From Colletes latitarsis (lineage: Eukaryota; Arthropoda; Insecta; Hymenoptera; Colletidae): a stretch of 64,000 nucleotides of DNA. The notes below the pieces were generated by a model. It was not told the DNA's origin. It saw only the letters and a list, made by a program, of their open reading frames with translations, and made no database searches. The position numbers and the translations under genes are program-made. The stretch is from positions 6,944,001 through 7,008,000 of the forward strand of contig NC_135143.1 in assembly GCF_051014445.1 (NCBI RefSeq), read 5' to 3'. Within the stretch, counting starts at the first letter, position 1; each line of letters starts with the position of its first letter. Shown in pieces: positions 13,708-25,703 of the stretch.

Positions 13708-13770
13708 AGTCGATCGAGTACTTGTGGGAGAGCGTAGTCCTCTGCTGGCGAGTTCGAGAGGGGTCGCCGC
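13708..13770 (+). repeat. Dispersed 62-bp core repeat, copy 1
   Basis: Contains TCGAGTACTTGTGGGAGAGC followed by GTAGTCCTCTGCTGGCGAG and ending GTCGCCGC. Matching copies lie at 43961-44023 (same strand) and 34006-34068 (opposite strand). The three differ at scattered positions but keep length and order. This is a short interspersed family of unknown type, possibly the conserved end of a larger retroposon or MITE. Confidence 0.75.
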
Positions 13771-16756
13771 ATGGTCATGTCTTAATTTGATTCTGAAAAC
13801 AATCTCTGTTTAATCTGGCTGTTTCAGAGGTGATAATAATTGTTTTACACTATTACAATGTTAAAAACGTAGGATACAATATTGTATCATTTTATACAAT
13901 GCTTTCATTATTCATAATTTTAGACGAATTTACAATAAGGTATCCCTAAATCATTCGTGACTGTATTTGCAAATTTCTTGTAAACTTAATATTTATACAT
14001 TTGCAAAAACATATACTTACCTGGCAACTAATTATATTTAGAATTATTCTAGTATATATTTACAACCTCGATTAATACATTTATTGCCATGTCACCCACA
14101 TATTTTTCGCCAAGGAGCTGAAAAAATTAATTCTCAAAATTAGATGTTAAAAAAAATTAATCTAGATAGAACGATCGTTTATTAACGAATGAGTCTTCAC
14201 TATTTTTAAGTTGAGCTATCATACGAAAGTCATATAGAATAGTAAACCTCCCTCGATAACTGAACCACATAATCTAAACGTTTTAAACAGTATAACAACT
14301 AATGTATTTACCGTATATAATATAATACCTAAAATCTAAAAAAACACAATTTTGTAATTAATTACTATTCTACAATATACTCAAAAGAATTAAACAATAA
14401 TTTGCTTAAATGTGATAGTCAGTATTGCGAAAGCTCACGATGACACATATGGAAAGTAAAAAAAATTCTATAATATTAATTACTGTTTCCATTCCTGACA
14501 GTCGCTCGGTGCATAAATACGAGACTGCCCACTTATTTTAAACAGTATAATTACACTTAACTTTATGAATACCGTCGTTGCTCCGGCAACCGTTCGTCAA
14601 CAGAAGTCTGTGTACTTTTACGAAAATAAATAAGAAGTTTATGTGGATGAATTATTTAAAGGTACAAGAAACTTTTTCGACAACATTTTCTCCCGCGTCC
14701 AGCAATTAGCAGTTTTGTGGCTACTCATTAGTAGTTTATAAGGAAGCGAGCACATATAAAAGTTAGTTGCGCTTTACTTCGAGCTCCCGTTTCACGAGAA
14801 AGAGCACGAGCAACCAGTTGTGCAAAGTGTTTAAGTGAAGCTAATTTTCAGGAAAACTGTTCCGGCCTATTCCGGGTCCACGTTATTGGCTTAAGTATCG
14901 CAGTGTTTTTTTCCGGCGCGTTTTCCATTAACGTACCTCTTCCGTTTACTTCGTTACTATTTTTCCTTCTAACGCGCTATTTTCCGATTTTACTTCGATG
15001 GCTATTGAAACGTTCAATGTTTTATAGACACTTTCGCTTTCTTCGTTCTATGTGCCATAAGAACATGATCATCATAACAATCGTCACGATTTTTTAAATA
15101 CTATAGAGTCTCGATAATAGAAAACTCGTATAATACGAAAGGATCAATGGGAAAAAACATTTTGATAACGTAATGTTACACTCACATTTAAGTTTAATCG
15201 AGTGAAAGTTTGTAACCGAAGTTATAAATTTTATACCTCGGATGATATTTCAAATTACATGTGGTCAAATAAAATAATATATTATCTTAACAATTATTTT
15301 GCAAATAATTACTTTAAATAATGCCCAAACCTGTTAATTTAACCTCGAAACCAAAAGTTTAAAACACTAACTGTTAAATAATATTCTAACAACTATCGTC
15401 ACGTTTCAAATAATTGAAAAATAGTAAAATCTCAGACGAAAAACCGAAAATTATTTTTCATTAAACTTTTCAACGATTGAAATAAGATTGTATGATATTG
15501 AAATAAATTTAAAGCAACTCAAATCGAGTTATCTGGCCATTTTCCGCTGAACGTAGTAAACATTTTGGCCGATTAGGTCTGGGTAAAACAATTATCGGTT
15601 TAAATTCGACGCTGCCGCCGGTGATCAATTAATTAACACAAACTTTTAACTGGCAAATATAAAATTACCAAGCAATAAAGTTTCAAACCGGGTGAATTCA
15701 AAGGACAAAGTTTTAATCGCTCGGTCAGGGAGACTGTCTTGTGTTTCGCGCTTAAATTAGGCCAAGTTAAAGAGGAGTCACGATCTGGTGTCAGACAGGT
15801 GAAGCTGCCCGACGAAGACCGGTCGCTAATTATTTCCGAATTAACGGCACATTAGTCTTCTGTCCCCCATTACGGCGTAGTTCGTACAGCACCGTGAAGC
15901 TTGGATTAACGTGAATGCAGGATTACCAAGGACAGAAATTAAACTCGATGTCGCTGTTAAACAGTTTCTACTCTAACATGCTTTCGTTTAGAGTGACGCT
16001 AATGAGCGTGGATTAATCGACTCTACGTAGGGCCGATCGCGACTTCATCGGGACGACGAACGCGCAAATAACTCTCGAAGGCTAACATTTTTCGAGGAAA
16101 TTCCGGGTAGAGTAAATTTATAGAAGGTGTGGTTCGGTAATGCGATGCTTTCCCGTGAAAAAGTGAATCGAAAATGTGGAGTAAATACTTTACGTTCGAG
16201 ACTTTGTTTTCGAGAAAAATAAACTTTAAAGGGGAGTTCCATGTAATTTTATTGTAGCAATGCAAACCAATATACGTAAATTACATTGGGAAGTGTTCGT
16301 CAAGATTTATTGAGACGAGCAGAATTGTGTGTATATTAAAATGGACATTTTGTGCAATTTTTTAAGTGGTAATGTAAAAAGCAAGTCTGGAAAATGAACC
16401 TTACATCGTGCGAAATGATGGGAGAAGGAACGAGCATTTCTATTGGGCCGTTGCTTCTCCTACCATTGTGCACGGTGCGCGGAAGCGAAGGCTCACGCGT
16501 CGCGCAGCCCCACTTTTCGAAAATGGGACTAATTTCTGGCTACGCTGATAGTCGCTTGGGGAAACTACTAGGCTAATGTACACCGTCTCACAGTCGTGGT
16601 TAAAGCCGAAGGAGACCCAATTGAATACTAATATAAAATAAGGTACGTATAATTGACGCTGTTCGAAGACTTCTGTGACTTCGTTTCAGTACATCTTTGC
16701 AATAAATGTATCATAACTTGTACAATTATTATCAGAACCGCTTCAAATATTCTATA
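13771..16756. other. AT-rich DNA, no gene recognised
   Basis: No protein-coding signal recognised. A candidate promoter is listed separately at 14755. At about 14510-14525 GAGACTGCCCACTTATTTTA echoes the end of the TTAA-bounded element near 42350. A moderately GC-rich patch at 15700-16100 and one at 16395-16620 have only short open frames. Confidence 0.45.
14755..14840 (+). promoter_or_regulatory. Possible TATA-type core promoter
   Basis: TATAAAAG (14755-14762) is followed by a GC-richer leader and then CAACCAGTTGTGCAAAGTGT, wording similar to many insect 5' leaders. The spacing to a start site near 14787-14792 is suitable, but there is no perfect initiator there. TTC and GAA trinucleotides around 14777-14800 are not regular enough to call a heat-shock element. 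No credible first coding exon follows. A chance match is possible. Confidence 0.25.
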
Positions 16757-17914
16757 CAGGGTGTTCGGCCACCATTGGAAAAATTTTAATGGGAGATTCT
16801 AGATGCCAAAATAAGACGAAAATCAAGAATACCAATTTGTTGATGGAGGCTTCGTTAAAAGGTTATTAACATTTAAAGTTCCACCTGTACTGAATTTTTT
16901 TCTAGAAAGTGGAGAGAAAAATGATTGTAATTGACCCCTGCAACCGAGAGTAATTTTTTTAGAACAAGTTGAAATTTTTTAATTTTGTCGAAAAATTTCG
17001 TACATTCTCGAATTTTTTTCTTGAAAGTGGGTAGGAATTCAAGTGTATGTCTAATGACCAAAAATGATTGTAATTGACCCCCGCAACCGAAAATAATTTT
17101 TTCAGAATGATTTGAAATTTTTCTTTTCGTCGAAATATTTAGGCACCTACCCCCTGTCGATTTATCTTTAAAATTTGTTTTTCATTTTTAATGAATTTGT
17201 TTGACACTCTACAGAAAAGTTGTCTAATACTTTTTCGTAGATACCCATGAGCTCTACTTCAGAAAAAAGTTTCATTGAAATATATTCACTATTGTAGGAG
17301 ATATGGCTGTTTGAAAATTGGACCATTTTTACGTGGTTTTTTTGATTTTTCGGGGTCAAGGAACAACTTTTCGAATATTTTTGGAATTTCTACATATTCT
17401 TCATCAAAATACGCGTTGTTTGCATTTTTAAACACCAAAATCGTCCAATCCGTTCAGGAGTTATGATGTTTCAAAGATTCGCATGAAATTTTGGGGAACC
17501 ATTTCAGGCCTCAGATTATATTTTCGGTAAGGAATTTTTTTCTTGAAAGTGAGTAGGGTTTCGGGGGTATGTCTATTCACCAAAAATGATTGTAATTGAC
17601 CCTTGCAACTAAAAATATTTTTTCTAGAACAATTTGAAATTTTTTAATTCCATCTAAAAATTTCAGTACCTACTCGAATTTTTTTCTCGAAAGTGGGTAG
17701 GATTTCAAGGGTTTGTGTATTCACCAAAAATGTTTACAATTGACCCCCGGAACCAAAAATAATTTTTTCAGAATAATTTGTAACTTTTTAATTTAATTTT
17801 TTAATAACTTTTTAACGAAGCCTCAATTAAGAAATTGATATTCTGGATTTTTGTCTTATTTTGGCCTCTAGAATCTCCCATTAAAATTTTTCCCAGGGGT
17901 GGCCAAACACCTTA
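16757..17914 (+). mobile_element. GTF element copy 3 (~1158 bp)
   Basis: The left end is intact (TA CAGGGTGTTCGGCC). The right end is decayed: CACCTTATG replaces CACCCTGTA, so the exact border and the TA duplication are uncertain there. The interior has short modules, one long module (about 17140-17530) and further short modules. The minus-strand frame of the long module is open at 17168-17359 for 63 codons. It keeps the wording FSEVELMG and KVLDNFSVE seen in copies 6-8. No transposase is encoded. Confidence 0.87.
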
Positions 17915-20900
17915 TGAGTATGATCTTGATACTTGTACCTTATATGTAGTAGTTTTCAGAACGTAAATCTAACATACATATTTTTATTATTCAGAGTTTC
18001 AATATTTTTGTGAGCCATTGTAAATATGCTATGTAAATACCAGTATGGTATTTTATTTATGAATTTAATTGCACTTCATACTATATGTAATAAAAGTGAA
18101 GTGTCGAAAGTGACAGACTATATATTTTTGTGAAACGCGCAGAATTAGCTATTCTCCCATGTTGAAAAATTTTGTACTTCAAATATCACGCATTGGCAAT
18201 CTATAAAATAATCAATAAAAACTTAAGTATTTAAATTACAATGGAAAACGTTAAAATGTATCGTGGAAGAATTAAAAGTGTGTGTTAAAGAGTTGCGGAA
18301 GAATTTGAAACAAAAGCAATTAAAATCTATACAAATCAATACCAAGACTGTTAAAGATTATAACAAACAAAGGCGGTGATGCACATTATCAACAAATAAA
18401 ATTAAATTCTATATTAGCTTTCTACAAGAAAAAGTGTCTTCCAGTTTTGTCATGACTAACAGAAATTACTTTCGCGCAATTTTGAAATGCTTAGAAACAT
18501 TAATTGTATATTAGTAAAAAGGATAAATACTTCTCTAATGCTTTGACTGCCAAAACAATTGATTCTAATTAAAATTTTACATTGTGCAGTTTTTAATTGT
18601 TTAAAATCAAAGTTAAATGTTACAGTCAACGTGATAAAAAACGGATTTCCACGATTTTATACAGTGTCTTCTGGTATTGTCACAGAGCGTACCGTCCAGG
18701 TCTGTTAAGTTCGCGACGCTCTAACCGTTAATTCGACGCGGATTAATTAAAACAATTCACAGGGGAAAAAAACCCTCGTACTGGTTGTTGGTACCGTTCC
18801 AAGACAGACAATAACGAAAGTAATATTTCGTCAGCGACGACTAAACCGTTGTTCCGTACGTATACATGCACACTCAAACGAGTGTTAAGCCGGCTGCCAG
18901 ACGTTACAAGGGCTACTTTACCCTCGACCTGATGAAATTCTCCGCCTGGAAATTATTTCCAAGCTTGAAGGCGAATTAACGAAGCACCTCGACATCGAAA
19001 GTACCGGCAAGAGGGTTCTACACCGGCGAGAGGAGTCCCGGACGAGATTTTTCTTATCGACGACGTAAACGTTAAATGCGTCCTTTTTACTGTCCCCGGG
19101 GAAAAACTTCTGCGTCGTATCAAAAATATAATTCCGTGCATTCTGTGTAGCGTCGCGGCCCTTAGCTTCTGCCTTGATCCTCTTCCTTTAAAGAAAATCT
19201 TTTAACAGGGATTTGAACTGTTCCCGACCTCCTCCGAGCACGTGAAAGTAGATATATTTCAATCTCGAAAGTATTCAAACATTGTGTGTCCTAATATTTG
19301 GAATCCGTTTCAGTGGGTAGTTTGAAGACATAATACCCTTGTTTCCGCGTATAAAATAATAATAATTAGTATTATAGACTTTGCTTTATATTCAAACTTA
19401 AAATGTAGCTCTTAGCATTTGTTTAAAACAATTGGCAATGTATCCATCATGCTCTACATTCATGTATAATAGACGCCATCTCTTATTCAAAAATAACTTC
19501 CAGATTCGTATCGTTTTTAAATTCGACAAATTCGTCAAATAGCTTTGCATAGTCCTATTTTCCAAATATGTATCACAAACAAATGGATCGCGAAAAATTA
19601 CAGGATCCAAGAGATAACAATAGTATAAAAATTTTCAATTTCAATATTTAAAATAAATTCATTTCAGAGTTCTATTTCTTGCATGTGCAAACATTTCCAA
19701 TATTTTTTGTATATGCAAAATATAATTGTAAGATTTATAAACTTCTGCATGCACAAAAAATAAAACGCTTTTATGTTTAAATTAAAGAAAAAAAATGACA
19801 GAAACAAAATTTCAAAAGAAGAATTTGTGGCTTTTTGTAATAAATTATATTGCCTCACTAAAATTCTTTCTTATAAAAATATATATAATTGAAACTTTTA
19901 GAGCGAAAATATTTAATTTATACGATGAAAATTTTATATTAAAATTTAATTTCGGTGTTAAAATTAATGTTTTTAATTCGGTTTTAAATATTTCTTTTTT
20001 TAAACCACGACTAAAAATGTTTATCCATCGATGGTACAGACAGACGATTCGTTGTGAAGAATAACGTGGTCCATCCTGTATAAGCTTCTCGCATTGTTTT
20101 CAGAACAATTTAAGAGGAGCGTATCATTTTTCTTTGTTTTCTTTCCCGGAATTCTGACCTTGTCGCTTCAAAGCATTATGTACTAAGGCGTGGGTAACAG
20201 TCGGGCGCACTTGGTCCGTGTGTCACAAAGCGCACCGTTTCCCGATTTCGTTCTCTCTTAATGTGGAAACGTTAATTAAAAATGCTCCACGTTTAATGAA
20301 CGAACGACAAAGGAGCAGCGTCGAAGCGTGGCGCAAAAGGGACGCCGAGGAACGAGCAGTTCCGACAAAAATTAATATCACCCCCTTCGCCGCCGTTGCT
20401 TGTTACGCGAACACGCGCCCCACTTTCTGCAAAAGCGTATGTAACACGCTGAAAGTGTGGATTCATGCGTTGCTTTCTGGCCAAACGGTAAAAGTTTCGA
20501 CCGTTTGTTTGGCGACACCGATTCTGGGTTTCGGTGGCTCGTCGCCCAGAAACAATATGAACGAAATTTTCGAAAAAATGGAACGTCTCGTCGTGATAAC
20601 CTAACACGTTCGATGCCACCTCAGTTTTTAGAGATATTTCCGGCATAAATTATTCTGTAAAAAATTCAAATATTCGGTAATTCGTTAGTGTAGATTGTTC
20701 AGCCATTCATAATCTCGCAGCAATAAGCACACGGCCAAATGGCGACACCTATATTAAGGTTGAAGATCGTGCTGGGATTCCCGTGACTTTTGTGCGAGTC
20801 GAGTCGAGTCGTTTGTTCGAGCCGCATGGTCGGCATCCCATACTGCAATTTATTTATATTAAGCTATGTAATTCCTGAAGAATAATTAAAATGGTTGTGT

Positions 20901-21140
20901 TTAACATTTAAATATTGTCTATATCTATAATTATCCAATCAGTTTCTATGCAAGAGGACCTGATATTTTTCAACATATATTATTTTCAAGTATTCGTAAT
21001 TAATCTTATACAGAAATTTACATCTAGGAAGGTATATTTATAATAAGCCTTTCGAGGAATCGTTATGGATCCAAAATGGCGGCCAACAGTGACCATCGTT
21101 AAAAACTGTAATGTGTGACACGATGTACCACTATGCAACT
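17915..21140. other. No gene recognised
   Basis: AT-rich at 17915-18660 and 19250-20070, with GC-richer islands at 18660-19230 and 20160-20610. Overlapping open frames on both strands at 20218-20646 give no recognised protein. GTCGAGTCGAGTCG at about 20798 is a short 5-bp repeat. Nothing else identified. Confidence 0.45.
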
Positions 21141-21316
21141 AGAAAAATTAATTCTCTAAGTTGAAACATTGGGAAAGAAATTTGGATAGGATATGTGCAT
21201 TTTAGCAAGGTTACAAAAATAAATACTCAAACAAATTTTAGGTTATGTAGTTTACAATGGTCTAAAATAAAAATTTTAGTCTTGGAGAATATTATACAGC
21301 GAACATGTGAATGTTT
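21141..21316 (+). repeat. Dispersed ~170-bp repeat, copy 1
   Basis: Shares with 61926-62092, in the same orientation, the ordered blocks AGAAAAATTAATTCTC, CAAGGTTACAAAAA, CAAATTTTAGGTTA, GAGAATATT or GCAGAATATT, and GTGAATGT. Scattered substitutions and small indels separate the copies. Family type unknown. No terminal repeats or poly(A) were visible. Confidence 0.7.
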
Positions 21317-24207
21317 AAGAGAGCTGTTCTTTTTAACCTCTCCTTTTACGATTTTAAAGTAGAAAGAGCATTTTGTACCTAGAATGAAAGCATTTGTTTC
21401 TCTTTTCTTGTTTCCATTATCAGTGATGTTTGTCTAGCAACGAATAAGAAACGCCTGTGTTGAAGCTTTGTAGTAAAACAACCCCTTACTTTCGTATATT
21501 TTAAAAACTACTTAATTTTCTTTGTTTTGCGACAAAACGACGAAACATGTCGTCTGAGCCGGGAGAACAAAAATTCACAAATCCAAAAGGTCCACTATAA
21601 AATGTACAATTTTTTTCTTTAAAATATGCAAAATAAAAGCACGCGAAGTGTTTTATGTAATTGTCCAGTACCGTAGAAGTCAACCCTAACTTTCAACGCA
21701 ACAGATGAAGGCAGATGCCTCCATTCCGTGTAATTCCGGACGGTGTCCAAGCGACTGAAGCGCGGATCTAACGCATTTCCGGTGGACGCGCGCGTTACTC
21801 TCCGCTCGGTTGGCGCACAACCGCGAAAATTATAGACGCGCCAAAGTTCAAAGCGTTCCCTCTGGGCTGTTGTCCGACAAAAATGGCTAAATTGCTGGCC
21901 TCGTGGTGCTGAAATGCGGAACGGCTACAATAACGTTGTGCCTTTAAATAGTGAACACGCAAGGAACATTTGTTTTCCATTATTGCGAATGTAATTCTGT
22001 CCTCGTTAGGTACGCTTCAGAAATTTTCATTTCGCATGATTATGCATCGACGACGTTGATTTTTCCCTATAATGACGTATATATATCGTTCAAAGTGAAA
22101 CTTTGATATTTAACATGGCTGTCAGACTGAAACTGTACAATACTTTACGAGACCAAAACTTTCATTTTAGACTATTGTAAATTACATAAATTAAAATTTA
22201 TCTTGATAGTTATTTTCGTAACCACCCTAAAATTCATGTATCCTATTCAAATTTATTTCTTTTAACGTAACAATTTGAGAATTAATTATTTTTAGTATGT
22301 ATTATTATTTACAAATCTAGTTAGAAAGAAAATATAATGGTTAATTGATTACGTTACCAGGATTGTTTGAAAAGTATTTTAAAATATTATTTATTTTATA
22401 TGTAACTTGTAAGTTCGATGTTTACATGTTACGTATTTTGTCGAAGAAGTTGATTTTCAAAATTTACGCGTATTATAATTCTAAATTTGAATGAAGGCGG
22501 GACGAAGTACCAATGGTGGGGGTAATTTCCAATATTCAAGGGATCGATTTTCAATCAATCGGTTCCGACCACGCCCGATTCAAAATATGTTACGCTCGAA
22601 CGTCTGCCGCTTACAGCGCACTGTCGCGAGTCGGTGACACGTTATTTCGAACTATCCGAAAATCGATCACTTTGTCAACCCTAAGCACGACCACATAATC
22701 ATTTCTACATGAAAAATAAATAATCGTGTAAGGAACATAGTTTTCACTTTTTTCCAAGATTAATTACTCTTTAAATGCGCCTTTTATCTTGCTGGTAAAA
22801 AAAATCAATTCTTTTTCACATTTTCGGATAGTTTGAATTGTCAAGAATGCGTTCGTGAAGATTTAAGTCAAAATTCGAGAAATTGCGACCCGTGCAGTAT
22901 TTTTAAAAAATCTGTTTTACATAGCTTTTATTTGTTCTCAAAGGAGCATTTTGCGAGCTGACGATCAAAATATCTTGGAAAATAATGAAACAATCGACTG
23001 TAGTTTTACGAGTACACGTAGGAAACCATTCTCACGAGGATAGAGAGAATATCTAATAGTTCTCTTTTTGTAAACGAAAAAATAGGATTTCCTCTGTTTT
23101 CAAGACTACCAATTTAAAATCGATAGGAATATTTTTGTGACCTTTAAACGTCAATGTTTTTGGTTTAAAATTGTAACAGGAGGAAAGATGAATAAATTGT
23201 ACTTGTGAAATATGGAAAAATCTATCCAACAGTTTAAATAAAAGAAATTACTAAACATGCTCTAGTTTTAAGCCAGCAGTTTAGGTCTGTGAAATTCTAA
23301 CTTAACACTTCTTCTTAACAATTCTACTTAACGTGATCGATGTATGTGTATCGTTAATTATAATGATTATTGAAGAGAAACATACACAGATGATAAAAGA
23401 GTTCCTGTTAAGGATAGTTGCACGAGATTATCCATATTTGTACCAGAGTTACAAATATGTTTTCAAACAAAGTTATATGTTTTCTTTTCGAATATTAATA
23501 GTACGAGGATTAAGGACCCTCCAAATTACGGGGATAAAGGTTTTTATTTAATCGTCGCGAAGCTTTCTAGCGCAAATGAATGATATGACAGCAAACATAA
23601 GAATTTATTTGTCACCAAATATATTCCGTGAACAATACATGCAACTTGTTTTCATTCTCTGCTAGCCTTTTCGCGTGACCTGCTGGCTGAACTTTTATTC
23701 AATCGGACCGTTGATGAAAATTTATCAATAGCGCTTACGATCTCACGGCTACGATGTTACGCTTCCTCCCTCTATTGATACTGTTTCACGGGTGATCAGA
23801 GATTGACGGCAATCGATTAGCAATTACGAGCAGATAATTACCGTGCTGGTCTATACGGGATCGTGATCGTGACGAGGCCCTCCGAGATGTATTCCGAATC
23901 TCGGCATACAACTTCCTGATAACGCTCCTAACTAATCGATATCGCGTTTTCTGTATGTCAATAATCGAGGCACCGTCCACGATCGCCCTATGAAATATCG
24001 TTCCGCCGTCAAAATGCTGCGCGATAAGAGACGAGCTACGTAGAGAATTTTATTCGAACGTTCAAAAAATCAAATCGATAAAGCATTTTTTAGTAATCAT
24101 CATTCCGCGTTTATATTAGTGCTGCTCCATTGAAAAAAAAATTAATTAATGAATTTTGTTTGCTCTAGTTACGTGGCGAGTAATAATTAGTACTTTTCTA
24201 ATTTATG
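21317..24207. other. No gene recognised
   Basis: Mostly AT-rich. GC-richer patches at 21700-21950, 22500-22690 and 23680-24020 contain only short frames with no recognised product. No repeats of the families in this window were seen here. Confidence 0.5.
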
Positions 24208-24425
24208 TACACTAGAGTTCCGATTATCCGGCACATTTACCCCGACTATTCATCGGTAAATGTTACGGATTATATTTCACATAAACCGAAGTTACAGCCG
24301 CATACATCCAGCAGTGACGTCGATGCTAAACAGTTGACGAATAAAGCGCAGGAATTGTACATATTTTATTCTTTATTAGTAAATTGTATTACTAGATTAT
24401 CTATAGTAGTGTTTATTGAAAGTTA
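24208..24425. mobile_element. Possible pogo/Tigger-like transposon end, truncated
   Basis: TA at 24208 is followed by CACTAGAGTTCCGATTATCC and then GGCAC. CCGATTATCCGG wording is typical of pogo/Tigger-type inverted ends. A related ACGGATTATA follows at about 24263. No partner terminus is present; GTF-like sequence begins at 24426 and may have truncated the fragment. No transposase motif is seen in the 73-codon frame at 24205-24426. Confidence 0.35.
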
Positions 24426-25270
24426 GAAACAAATTTTTAAGAAAATCGACATTTAATCGACATTTTTGGTGATTACATATACCCTAAAATCCTACGCACT
24501 TTCGAGAAAAAAATTCTTTACTGAAAATATAATGTCTGACCAGACATGGTTGCCCAAAATTTCATGCGTATGTTTAATAAAAAATCATAACTGCTGGACG
24601 GATTGAAGGATTTTAATGTTTCAAAATGCAAACAACGCGTATTTTGGTGAAGAATATTTAGAAATCCTAAGACTATTCGAGAAGTTGTTCCTTAACCCTG
24701 TAAAGTAAGCAAAACTCCATAAAAATGGTCCAATTTTCAAACGACTATAATTTCTACAATAGTGAGTATATTTCATTCAAATACATGGCTCATGGATACC
24801 TAGAAAAAAGTGTTAAACAACATTTCCGTAGAACGTCAAACTAATTTATTAAAAATCAAAAACGAATTTTTAAGAAAAATCGACAGAGGGTAAGTAGGTG
24901 CAATATGCGAAATTAAAAAATTTTAAATCATTCTGGAAAAATTATTTTTGGTTGCAGGGATCAATTACAATCATTTTCGGCGAATACACATACCCCCGAA
25001 ATCCTACGCACTTTCGAGAAAAAAATTCTTTACCAAAAATACAATGTCTGACTATAAAGTAAACGATTCTCCTGAAATTTCATGTGTATGTTTAAAAAAT
25101 CATAACTCCTGAATGGATTGAAGGATTTCAATGTTTCGAAATGCAAACAATGCGTATTTTGGTGAAGAATATTTATAAAATCTAAGAATGTTCAAAAAGT
25201 TGTTGCTTAACCCCGTAAAGTGAGAGGAACCCCATAAAAATGGTCAAATTTTCAAACGACTATAACTTCT
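24426..25270 (-). mobile_element. GTF element copy 4, interior fragment (845 bp)
   Basis: Only interior modules remain, in the opposite orientation to copies 1-3. Both inverted ends are missing. It starts within a long module (AAATTTTTAAGAAAATCGAC), carries most of a second long module flanked by short-module sequence with the CTACGCACTTTCGAGAAAAA landmark twice, and stops abruptly at about 25270 inside a further long module. An LTR-like segment begins 46 bp later. The long-module reading frame is shifted here by small deletions. Confidence 0.8.
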
Positions 25271-25316
25271 TTAAATCCCTCTTAGAAACACATAGCGTAT
25301 CAAGATGATGTAGAAT

Positions 25317-25703
25317 TGTTGGCTCCCACAAAGTTCGTGAAGCCAATTATTTAGCAAATAGAAAAAAAAAACACTTATGTGCCAACACAATAATTTATTA
25401 ACAATTCGAATATATTCACATAAAACGAGTTAATAGAAAATGTTCAGTGCGGATATGTAAACGGTTCAATTCATACAAGTTCTTGAAAATCTAAATCTAA
25501 TCCTTTAAATCTTGAATTCCGAGCTCATCCTGTTCGGTCGTTGTTTAAATACAAAAATTCAATTATGGGAGGTCTCTTGATTGGCAAATCGCAGCTGGCC
25601 CAAAATACCCTTTGAATATTAATTATCGTGTGCATCGCGTAAATGGCTTTAGTATATGTCAATTTCCTATTGTCGAGTGAGGCAGTAAGATGGTAAATTT
25701 TCA
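25317..25703 (-). mobile_element. LTR-like segment A (inverted copy)
   Basis: Read on the minus strand it begins TG, ends CA, and matches segment B at 27804-28260 over most of its length. Shared blocks include TTTACCATCTTACTGCCTCA, ACGACCGAACAGGA, GATTTTCAAGAACTTGTA, AATAAA followed by TTGTGTTGGC, and ACTTTGTGGGAGCCA. The conserved AATAAA followed by a GT-rich tract, near one end, is what an LTR poly(A) region looks like. No tRNA primer site or internal retroelement genes flank it. It may be a solo LTR of unknown superfamily. Confidence 0.45.

Noticed and set aside
20218..20646. Overlapping ~120-codon frames on both strands
   Set aside because: Mutually overlapping antisense frames in a GC-richer patch with no homology.
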